The notes under the pieces: model-generated
The model's database searches: none
Told to the model about the DNA's origin: nothing
What the model saw: only the letters and a program-made list of their open reading frames with translations
Translations under genes and position numbers: made by a program
In this document: positions 55,511 to 64,000 of the stretch, piece after piece
Numbering within the stretch: the stretch's first letter is position 1
Layout of the letters: each line of letters begins with the position of its first letter
Assembly (NCBI RefSeq): GCF_001649575.2
Contig: NC_051433.1
Location: 16,446,087 to 16,510,086 of the forward strand
Source of the DNA: Kryptolebias marmoratus
Lineage: Eukaryota; Chordata; Actinopteri; Cyprinodontiformes; Rivulidae
Direction: 5' to 3'
DNA: 64,000 nt

Positions 55511-57853
55511 TCAGCAGACCTTAAGTAGCATCTCGCTCTGATTTGGTTCCTTGTCCTTTTCTGTGATGATAACAGTCTTGGGAACCTTGATGTCAACACA
55601 GAGAGTACTGTGGGTCTTTCCTGCCTCCTGGCCAGGCTCTGTGTCCCAAACCTGCCCTGCTAGCAGCAGTATGAGCGCCAGGAGCAGTAGTGTGACTGCT
55701 GTGGAGGTCAGCTGAGGGTTGAGCTGCAGTCTAGGCTGAGGCTGTGGGACGTCCTTTGTCCTGAAGGAGACGCACTGGGGCTTTTTGCTCTCTCTTGATC
55801 TTTGACCCGAGTGCTTGGAGCTCTCGCTAATCCCTGAATGGAGACACACTCTGTAAAATGTCTCTGCCTGCAGGTGAGTCAGGTTGAAGCTTTGCGTGCC
55901 GGCGAGGACGCGTGTGGTGTACGTTGGCGTGTTGGCGTTCGAGTATATGGCCTGCCAGGAGAGACGGGTGGAGGGGAGGTTTTGTAGGCTCTGCCAAGAC
56001 ATGATAGCGTAGTGTTCTCCAACCTCTCTCAGCTCCAACCTGACATCTGCTCGGATTGCTTGAAACTTCTTTAGCCTAATTGCCATCCCCCTCTTTCGAT
56101 TTTTTCCTCTGTTGTGGACTCCGACGGTAACACTGCGTGTATCTGCTCCCAATGCGTTCTCAGCCACACAGGTGTACAATCCGGCCTCTCGGGGCGTGAT
56201 CTTCCTGATCTCCAGAGTTCCCTCAGGCAGTAGCTGGTAGTGTTTGAAGAGCTGGCAGGGAGTTTCGTCCTGAGCCTGCACACTGGAGGCAGATAAGTGG
56301 TTGAATCCATCAGAAGTTGTGTTTTTGCAGAGGACAGAATATGATAGACGTTTGGATTCCTGGCTTGGTGAGGGTCCAAGTCTCAGGCCAGCGGGGGTCA
56401 CCCAGTACAGTTGAGGCTGTGGCTCTGCAAGTGCTCGGCAGTGCAACACCAGTTTCCCCCCTTCTTGAACACCTACATAGGAAGGAAGAGAACTGGCAGG
56501 AATGGTGGGCAGGCAGGAGGCGGACATCTCTCCAGAAGACACATCTCGCACTCTGCGCCCTCTCAGCTCTGGAGGTTCGGAGCACAGGGTCGCCTGGGGT
56601 TGGATGAACCGCACCACCCTGGCTGCTGGCGTGTGCGTCTGTGTGTTCTTCCTAAGGTGAAAATGAGAGGTGTCCCTGGAGGCCCAGTGAAACAGGCAGT
56701 CACATCGCAGAGGGTTGGAGTGTAGGCTGACCTCCTGAAGGCTCGGCAGGGAGAGGATGACGTGCTGGTGCAGAGCGCTCAGAGAATTAGAGCTCAGCAT
56801 TAGACTCTCCAGCCTGCTCAGCTTGGCAAAAGCCTGAGGGTGAATGTAGGACAAGCGGGGGTTGTTGGTGATTTCAAGCTTGGTGAGCTCCGGGAGGTTC
56901 TCCAGGGCAGCTTTCTCAATTGACACCAGCTCCTCCATGTTGTTGAGGCCGAGCTCCTTCAGGTGGAGCATGTCTTTGAAGTCTCCCGTCTCGATCAGTT
57001 TGATGCGGTTCTTATTGAGGTCGAGAAACTTCAGTCCTGGCACACTCTTCAGGGCTTGTCTTGGGACTTTGGTCAGGAGGTTGTCGTAGAAGGAAAGGCT
57101 TTCGAGGCTGTCGAGCCCTTTAAGTGCTTCTTCGGCCAAGCCTTTCAGACCCATACTACCAAGGACAAGGCTCCGGAGGGATTTTAGGCTCGCAAAGCCC
57201 CTTTCAGGCAGCGCTTCCACAGGGTTGCCCCCGAGCATGAGGACCTCCAAGCAAGGCAAGGCCCTGAACCACACTGGGTCAACAGTAGTGAGTCTGTTGT
57301 TGTTGATGTGAAGACGGAGAAGAGAGTCAAGACCAGAGAAGGCTCCAGGTGCTATTGAATGTAAGTTGTTATGGCTGAGGAAGAGTTCCTGTAAAGCTGG
57401 CAGTGAAGAGAATGACGCTTCTGGAAGGTGACTGAGATGGTTTTCTTCCAGGTGTAAGGACAGCAGAGCAGGCAGGGGCATGCTCTGAGTTATCATCCTG
57501 ACGCGACTGAAGCGGTTCTGGGAAAGGTCCAAGTCGGTGAGGTTGGGCAGTCCGTGCAGCACGGCAGCGTCCATCACCGACAGCAGGTTACTCTGCAGGC
57601 GCAGGGTGTGCGTGTTCAGGGGTATAGGCAAGGGGAGCTTGGTTAGCAGCAGGTTGTTGCAGTCCACAGTGGGAGCCTCATGGTAGACTGAATCGGGGGA
57701 GAACCACGGCTTGATCTGACACACACACCTGATCGGGCAGGAAACGTGCCATGGCAGGGCAGGAGGCAGTGAGCCCACAACAATGGGCACACACACGCCA
57801 GTGAACACACACAAGAGACAATGCGACTGTAGAAGCACTAAAGCCGGCCTCAT
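55511..57853 (-). CDS. lrrn2: Neuronal leucine-rich-repeat receptor, LRRN2-like (single exon)
   Basis: A 780-codon uninterrupted frame, as in other LRRN genes, whose coding region is one exon. Signal peptide about 1-28. N-terminal cysteine cap 39-65 (CPIRCVCQIKPW). About a dozen leucine-rich repeats 80-380. Cysteine-rich C-cap 384-447 (CDC..., then CSEPP). C2-type Ig domain about 455-580 (Cys472 and Cys562, GLYTCVAENALGAD). Fibronectin III-like domain about 600-700. One membrane helix about 716-736. A 44-residue cytoplasmic tail. LVLHCRALAEPQPQLYWVTPAG and LPEGTLEIRKITPREAGLYTC are closest to LRRN2 among LRRN1-3; assignment is from recollection of the family. Such receptors act at neuronal surfaces. 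Two regions look longer than the family: about 391-412 in the C-cap and about 495-538 inside the Ig domain. The start at 57853 has A at -3 and precedes a good signal peptide. Confidence 0.9.
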   Translation of the reverse strand: MRPALVLLQSHCLLCVFTGVCVPIVVGSLPPALPWHVSCPIRCVCQIKPWFSPDSVYHEAPTVDCNNLLLTKLPLPIPLNTHTLRLQSNLLSVMDAAVLHGLPNLTDLDLSQNRFSRVRMITQSMPLPALLSLHLEENHLSHLPEASFSSLPALQELFLSHNNLHSIAPGAFSGLDSLLRLHINNNRLTTVDPVWFRALPCLEVLMLGGNPVEALPERGFASLKSLRSLVLGSMGLKGLAEEALKGLDSLESLSFYDNLLTKVPRQALKSVPGLKFLDLNKNRIKLIETGDFKDMLHLKELGLNNMEELVSIEKAALENLPELTKLEITNNPRLSYIHPQAFAKLSRLESLMLSSNSLSALHQHVILSLPSLQEVSLHSNPLRCDCLFHWASRDTSHFHLRKNTQTHTPAARVVRFIQPQATLCSEPPELRGRRVRDVSSGEMSASCLPTIPASSLPSYVGVQEGGKLVLHCRALAEPQPQLYWVTPAGLRLGPSPSQESKRLSYSVLCKNTTSDGFNHLSASSVQAQDETPCQLFKHYQLLPEGTLEIRKITPREAGLYTCVAENALGADTRSVTVGVHNRGKNRKRGMAIRLKKFQAIRADVRLELREVGEHYAIMSWQSLQNLPSTRLSWQAIYSNANTPTYTTRVLAGTQSFNLTHLQAETFYRVCLHSGISESSKHSGQRSRESKKPQCVSFRTKDVPQPQPRLQLNPQLTSTAVTLLLLALILLLAGQVWDTEPGQEAGKTHSTLCVDIKVPKTVIITEKDKEPNQSEMLLKVC

Positions 57854-60800
57854 AATCCTCGCAGATCTCAGGAGCTGATTCAGACAAGGTGGGGAAGTCT
57901 TCGTTATGGAGAGGAGAGATGAATCATTTGGACGAGAGACGTGTGAGCTAATTGCAACTGTAGAACAGATGGTTTACTGTCAACGCTCATAACATCGTGG
58001 CTTCAGAGAAACATGAAAAAACTGAAACGTATATCTTGCTTTTGCAACCCTTTCTACGCAACGTCTTGTTGTTTTGCGCGTGACTTTGATTGCGGTGGCA
58101 GAACAGGAACTGCTTGACGGTGGTCTTCGCTGTCACTGCATCGGTCTCAAGTGCTGACCACAGGTGGGCGACTCATTACTGGATCACTGCTGTCAGAAAC
58201 ACATGTGAAGACAAACAAGGGTTTAAACACAGGCTCGAGAAAACGAGAAGAATTGGCTAATCACACATTAAATAAGCTCTGTTAGAACTAAACGCTCCAC
58301 TTGCATAAAAACACTCGTTTGCATTTTACATCTCATCCGTCCCCAAACAATTTATACCCAATTTAGACGTTTTAATTGTCAGAATAACGAGCTATTTTCA
58401 ACAATCTATCATGCAGACTCAAAGAAGCAGAAATTCTCTGCCGCTTCAAACAATAACGAAGAGCCGACGAGGAGAAAATGGACAGGAATGGAAAGAGAAG
58501 ACATGCGAAGAGGAGTGTTTGTCCTCTGAATAGAAATTAGACTCCATTTAGACAGAGGCAGAATAAAAGCACATAAATGACGACAATCAGGGTAAAACCC
58601 AAGAGAAGATGGTTTCACACAATGCCGGTGGAAGGAAAGACAAAAAAGAAAAATTGTGTTGTGATCTTTAGTGTTAATTTCAGCCAGGAGTGCAGGAGTG
58701 ATGAAATCATGTGGCAAGCATGTAAATATTTCATGTGAGCACTTGAGGATCTGTGTTAGTCAGAGCATCGCCTCCCACAAACCATACTCATTATGTAACA
58801 TTTTTAAAAAGACCCCAAGGATCTTTTATGATATCAGTCGACTGTATTTCAGCCTTTAATGGGGGACGGCGGCCCGCTGGAACAAATATCAACACACAAA
58901 CACATGGAGTTGCATCAGTTTTGGGTAGACTCTTAAATCCAGAGCATTAGCATTCACGGTGCAAAATGATCACAATCAGAGCATCCCAGTAATTGACTGA
59001 CTGATGTTCTCTGCAGTGGGGGGAAAAAAGTGCTTTCCTCAATCTGTTTTCAGTAACTAATTTTAATTTCATTATCAAACCAGCAAAGAATGTCCGAAGC
59101 ATTGCTCGTTAGAGCTTAACCATCCTAGTTTAACATGAGGTGAAACATTTTGGTCGTTCTTTGGAAGAAATAATTTCTCACTCAGTTCACAGATGACAAA
59201 ATACATGAACTGTATGAACTGTCATATTTTTCAAAATCAAAGCAGGAGTTGGCAAGTAAAGCTTATCGCCTGCTGGTTAAATTATGTTTGGACTCAGTTT
59301 GATCCCTAATTGATGAAGAAGAGTCGGACCAGATGAGGCACGGACAGACAGGCGGACATTTTGAACAAGTCCCATCTCTGCTCCTATAGAAATTCCAGTT
59401 TTTTTTAGAAAATTTGGAGAGATTAAAGTCTTCCTGTCTTTCTGTTTTAAACGAAAAACATTTAGGATCTAATTTAATGTAATTATTTTTTTTCTGTCGT
59501 CTCAGTAACGTCGGTGGAAGTTTAAAAAGGGGGAAAAAAAAACCCTAACTTAAATGCATATTCATAGACTCGGAACTACTGTACTTTCACATGCTGAGAA
59601 GCGATGTGACGTCGTTGCTATGGAAACCACTCTTCCAGCCACTGTCTGCATTCATGTTATTTGTTGGGATTTCTTTGGTTCGGTTACTTCAAAAGAACCG
59701 GGGTGAGACTGAACCGACTGGACCGAGGAAACGTGCAGTAATCTTAGAGACTGATGCTTTTATTGGCGTCTGTTTGGACTTTGGGAGGCTGAACAGCTGC
59801 ACCGGTTGAGCGAGCACCTGATGTACGGAGGCTTTAGAGCCTTGCTTCAGCTTCTTGTCCCGGCCTTCCCTTTCCCCTCCCCTGCCCCTCTCTGCTCCGC
59901 TCCTGTCTGACTGCTTTCAAGTAAAGGTCACCATCAGCCGAAAAAGTTTAGCTTTTTATCCGCCATCAAAACAGGGAACCATCTGATAACAGGATACATG
60001 CAACCTGCAGTGAAAGAAACAGAAGTGGTCAGATTTGGTCCCTCAAACACACAGCTACACAACCTCGAACAAATGTGTTTTATAATATTTTTTGTATTAA
60101 TTTGAACGGTCCTGAACATCAGCACATTTCTGAAACAGCAAGATTTAGTCAATCTACTCAATGCATACTCGATCTGTTCAATGTCTCTTTTTAGGTTTTA
60201 AAGAATATTTAAAAAGTTGTTTTGAAATCTTTTTTTTTCTTTTAATCCTGCCAGCTGGTGTGAAGAACCTCTGCAGGTTTGTGTCAGTACCCGACAGCAG
60301 GAGATGGAGAACCTTGCATGCTTTGAGGTCAAGTTTTTGGTCTGAGCGTGAGAAGAACGAGAGGAGAGGTGTTTGCTGAGTGACAGTTAAGGTGAAGGAT
60401 AATTTATAAAAGTCATGACGAAACAGATTCAAACAGAACGCCGTTTAAGCAGGTAAACGCTGGGACCTGGCGGTGAGTGTCACATGAAAGTCAGTGTAAC
60501 GTGCGAGCTCTAAAACACAGGAACGGTCCCACCTCCTGGGACTCGTCGCACTCCTCCATCATCCATTCACTTTAATCTCTGCTCCCTCGTCTTTTCATGT
60601 GCAACTCGCTCAATAATGGATCCATCATTTTATTTTGATGTTCTCCACTTTAATCATTTGTCCCCAGAAGCCCCTCCGGAGTTTATGGCCGGAATCGCAT
60701 GCTGATGTGTACCAGAGAAATTATGTTTTTTTTTTTTCTCTTGTATTTTGGATTGTTTCATAAAAGTTGTGTTAAATAGAGCTGTATGAATCAGTGGCTG

Positions 60801-61400
60801 CATTCTTAACACTCCAGTCTTTTCAGTTTGGATGAATAGAGGACATTTTTGCTCTAAGTGGTCATTATAACTCTGCAGAGTCCTCTAACTCAGATTCCTG
60901 TAAAAGTCTTAAATGTAAAAAATACTAAAAATCTGCACAAGGAGTCTGACTGTATCTGGGGAAATAAGAAAGCTCAAGTGGTCATGTAACTGTAAATAAT
61001 AACCAAATGGTTGTTTTAAAGGGTTGTTCATAGAAACTAAATGATTCATCAGTCTGTTAATTGTAAAATCATCTACTTATTTTGTTTTTATATATGCCAG
61101 AAAACATTCAAACTGTTGATCATTTTATGAAGATTCGTGAGTCCTGAGACGACTCTCTGTAAAACATCCCAACTTATATTATCATTATTTCATCATTTTC
61201 AAAAGTCCAAACAGCCCCTGAAGGTCACTTCTTCCTTGCTTTTCTGAAGTTTTAAATGAGTGTGGTTCTTTATTAACTCACAAATCCAATAATGTCGGGT
61301 ATTGTTGGTTTTAAACTGGAGCACCAAGAGTCTGTTGGTCCTGCCGCCTGTCCCTGCGACAACAGACATTCAGCCAATTAAAAACCCTGTTCAGACCTAA
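57854..61400. other. Upstream region of the LRRN2-like gene
   Basis: No coding exon is supported. LRRN genes have non-coding 5' exons, so part of this may be leader and intron. It contains a CRE plus X-box composite at 59607-59627 and pyrimidine-rich TCCCCTCCCC text near 59868-59890. Open frames here are short. Confidence 0.45.
59607..59627 (-). promoter_or_regulatory. CRE abutting an RFX X-box
   Basis: TGACGTC (59607-59613) is directly followed by GTTGCTATGGAAAC (59614-59627), a near-palindromic RFX X-box. CREB-type and RFX factors bind such sites. It lies about 1.75 kb upstream of the LRRN2-like start codon and could be its promoter or an enhancer; strand is given for that gene. Confidence 0.4.
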
Positions 61401-61401
61401 C

Positions 61402-61482
61402 ATCCATCCATCCATCCATCCATCCATCCATCCATCCATCCATCCATCCATCCATCCATCCATCCATCCATCCATCCATCCA
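61402..61482 (+). repeat. (ATCC)n microsatellite of about 80 bases
   Basis: About twenty uninterrupted tandem CATC units. It runs into TTTTCTGTACTCTGTTTGATCCTGTTCAGGGTTGC, the antisense of the common LINE tail, so it probably grew from a LINE 3' terminus. In minus-strand translation it gives DGWM repeats, which are not protein. Confidence 0.95.
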
Positions 61483-61530
61483 TTTTCTGTACTCTGTTTG
61501 ATCCTGTTCAGGGTTGCTGCACATCTCACA
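61483..61530 (-). repeat. LINE 3'-tail remnant next to the ATCC array
   Basis: TTTTCTGTACTCTG followed by TGATCCTGTTCAGGG matches the tail of the LINE family also seen at 20645 and 29768, all in antisense orientation with the ATCC units on the left. Confidence 0.5.
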
Positions 61531-61784
61531 GCTGGACAAAGCTAAAACCAGGTGTTTGAACGCTCCTCTAAGCAGATTAAGGACAGCGTCACTGAGACCA
61601 CATTCAGAAGTGGTTTTTTTTATCTGAATACTTTTGATTTTTTTGAATGCAAACTCATCCTGAGCCATTCTGAACTGAAGAACCACCTGAGTTTTAAAAA
61701 TCCTCTCTGAAAACTTACTTTTATAAATTTATTTTTCTTACATTGGCTTTAAATTTGAGTTCAATCTGAGTCCCATCAGGTCTT

Positions 61785-61978
61785 TTAGATTGTGGTGTTT
61801 CCTTGTTTTAGCCTATTTTCAGTATATTTTATTGTATTTCTCAGATTTTATGTTTGAGTTTATTGTATTTTTTGCCATTTGTTCCCCCAGTTTGTTTTTA
61901 AATAACTTATAAAGCACTTAGGTCAACCTTGTTGTTTTTAAAGAGGCTATAAAAATAAAACTGACATCAACATGACTC
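61785..61978 (+). repeat. L2/CR1-like LINE 3' tail
   Basis: TTATAAAGCACTTAGGTCAACC followed by GTTGTTTTTAAAGAGGCTATAAAAATAAAACTGACATCAAC matches the consensus fish L2-type tail. It is the same family as the minus-strand tail at 8245-8320. Confidence 0.7.
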
Positions 61979-62097
61979 CATGCAAAAAGCAGCATGTCTC
62001 CTGGTGAAGAGAAAGAAAAACATTTTATAAAGGTTGGTAAAACCAGGCTGAGCTGCCAGATATTTAAAAACAATTAAACAGATGTGGAAATATTCCT

Positions 62098-62141
<44 letters not shown>

Positions 62142-64000
62142 ATAAAAGTTTAACTGATAAAAAAACAATTTGATCAGAATTATATCAATCAGCACTTTAT
62201 TTGTGAGGATGTCTAGAGTGCAAAGTTTGTTCTGATTGTTTTTAGAGCTGATCATCCACTGGGGTCACCTTATTGTAAGATGAACCGTGTCAATCACCTG
62301 CAAGAATCTGTTGCTTGTTCACCTATCATTATGCAGCGCTCTCGTACTCTCATACTGAAACTGAGCTCAGTGAAGTCATGAATCCTTTTCTGCTCCTTTA
62401 TTTCTCTTACATTGAGTCGTTTGGGTTACGTAATGAAGCCGAACCATTTTCTACATAGCTCTACAAGCAACTGAAGTGAATCTGGTAATGTCAAAGTAAT
62501 TTTAGAATTCGTTCATTTTACAGAAAGCTCAGCTCATGACCTGCTCGTTGCTCATCTGTCCGAACTCTCGGACTCAAACCTGTCCACTTCCAGGTCTGAG
62601 GAGGGTCTTAGATGCCTTGACCTCTGCCTGCTGCCTCCACAAGCTCTTCTTGGGAAACACCAAGATGTTTCCGTCCTTTCTGCCTCTCACCAATCCATAA
62701 AATGACTCAGACTCAAAGACTTATGCACTTGATGAAAACCCCCGTTTTGATGCTTGCACATGTGATTTTATTCTTTGAAGCAAAAACATCGGCCGACCAG
62801 TTGATCTAAATGTTCGCCTTGTGGTTCAGCAGACACTCCTCTGATCCACCTGTAACACTTCACACCACCTCCTCCAACTGCACAAGATTCAGACATTTAA
62901 ACTTTTTATCTTGAGGCAACAATCCTCTCCAAACTAGAGATTTGTCTACTGTTGTATGGTTAAAAGCCACACATTTGGAGAAGCTAATTCCTACTTTTGC
63001 ACTGTTTCCTCACACATACAACAGGCTGTATTTCTTTGCAGCATGCACACTGGACATTTGACTTGCCTGTATGCCTTTTTAATAACTGTGGGACTCCTCA
63101 AGAATATTTCTGTGAGGCTCACAAAAAACATTTTAAAACAAACGTTCACAAAATAGCAAATTCTCCGCTAAAATCTTTATTCTATATGTTAAACTGGAAG
63201 CCTAATCTTTGCACTTTTTGTTGCAGCTCAGTTCTGTGTTAAGTTCAGGAACGGGTTAATTTGATGAAAGGCTGAGCTAATCTCTATGATCTAACAGCAA
63301 GCTATGAATTAAAACTGTAGAGACAAAAGCATAGAGATCAAAAGTAAATTGAGATCAATCACTGGTTTCTCTCCTGTGTTTCTTGTCGTCATGCAATGTG
63401 GGAGAAAGCAGGAAGCAGACGGACCTAGAATAATGCAGGACGAAAGGCAAGAGGAACTGCACGGGAAGGAGAGAATCATGTATGAAATGTTCCTGTGCAG
63501 TGGCTTTGTGTGGGCTGTGCATCGACGACACAGAGAGGCCGTGCAACAGGGCAACACAGAGAGGATTTTCAGAGCAGGGAACAGGGATGCTTTGACAGAG
63601 GAAGAGGTGCTGGGTGATGCAGTTAAAAAAAAAAACTGAGACGCATTGCTCTGCATCTGAATCTGTTCCAGCATGCACACACTTCGAGTCAAACATTCAT
63701 TTCTCTCCAACAGATATGCCGCCCACCACACACACACGCACACACCTCAAAGCGTCTCCATTTCAAACACACACCTGCTACCTTTAAGGGACTGCGTATA
63801 CATGCACCCGCTGCTGCATGAGTGACTTTTCTGTGAGTGCTGCAATGTCCTGTTAGCTCAGAAACATCCTGCCATCATATTTCTAATATCTTACCGCAGC
63901 AGAAGCATCGACTGCATCTCTCTCAGTCGTTTCTTCTTTCTCCATTTGTCCCGTCGCTATTTTTTGTTGTTGTTGTTGTTGCAGATTCTTCACATGCCGG
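61979..64000. other. Right-edge intergenic DNA
   Basis: No gene supported. It contains an (AT)n run (62100-62140), short AC repeats near 63729-63745 and a (TTG)n tract at 63963-63984. That tract ends in GTTGCAG followed by ATTCTTCACATGCCGG, which could be a splice acceptor and exon start cut by the window edge, but nothing else supports it. Confidence 0.4.
62100..62140 (+). repeat. (AT)n microsatellite
   Basis: About 40 bases of uninterrupted AT dinucleotides in intergenic DNA. Confidence 0.95.

Noticed and set aside
61311..61686. Proteins with DGWM repeats on the minus strand
   Set aside because: Direct translation of the ATCC microsatellite.
63309..63743. Overlapping frames of 96-144 codons on both strands near the right edge
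   Set aside because: No recognisable domain, low-complexity ends from an AC repeat, no splice evidence.

Overview
This is vertebrate nuclear DNA, almost certainly from a percomorph-type teleost fish. Genes are split by GT-AG introns, intergenic DNA is AT-rich, and the window carries many fragments of repeat families typical of fish: L2/CR1-like LINE tails, a non-LTR reverse transcriptase relic with an ATCC-rich tail, hAT-like and other MITEs, a Tc1/mariner end, and long ATCC, AT and TG microsatellites. No bacterial or viral gene, CRISPR array, rRNA or tRNA gene was found.

Five protein-coding genes are supported. (1) 1492-5740 (+): a six-exon gene for a SIT1-type transmembrane adaptor of lymphocytes (194 codons, human about 196). 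(2) 10276-11718 (-): a full-length, intronless Rh-family ammonia channel (480 aa) with all pore residues in place. (3) 17176-23947 (+): arfgap1, 12 coding exons (416 aa), with an upstream non-coding exon near 13.7-13.9 kb. (4) 33828-51113 (+): elmo2, 21 coding exons (723 aa), with a CpG-rich promoter and probable non-coding exon at 28.1-28.2 kb and a long 3' UTR to about 53.8 kb. (5) 55511-57853 (-): a single-exon neuronal leucine-rich-repeat receptor, most like LRRN2 (780 aa), convergent with elmo2. Exon boundaries were read from splice sites and checked by reading-frame continuity across every junction.

The genes are not a pathway cluster. arfgap1 (Golgi Arf1 GTPase activation) and elmo2 (Rac activation with DOCK proteins) both feed small-GTPase control, but their proximity looks like ordinary synteny. 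The rest is introns and intergenic DNA full of decayed transposable elements. At least two repeat families recur several times within the window: one often in head-to-tail pairs, and one a MITE with roughly 50 bp inverted ends.

The most interesting points are: the fish SIT1 keeps five tyrosine motifs in the mammalian order but has a Grb2-type YxN site where mammals have the ITIM; the Rh channel is intronless; a 36-nt in-frame elmo2 exon and a possible 30-nt arfgap1 exon suggest isoforms; a possible 8-codon uORF sits in the elmo2 leader; two large insertions lie in the LRRN2-like ectodomain; and a CRE touches an RFX X-box upstream of that gene. I do not see a wholly new biological system here.
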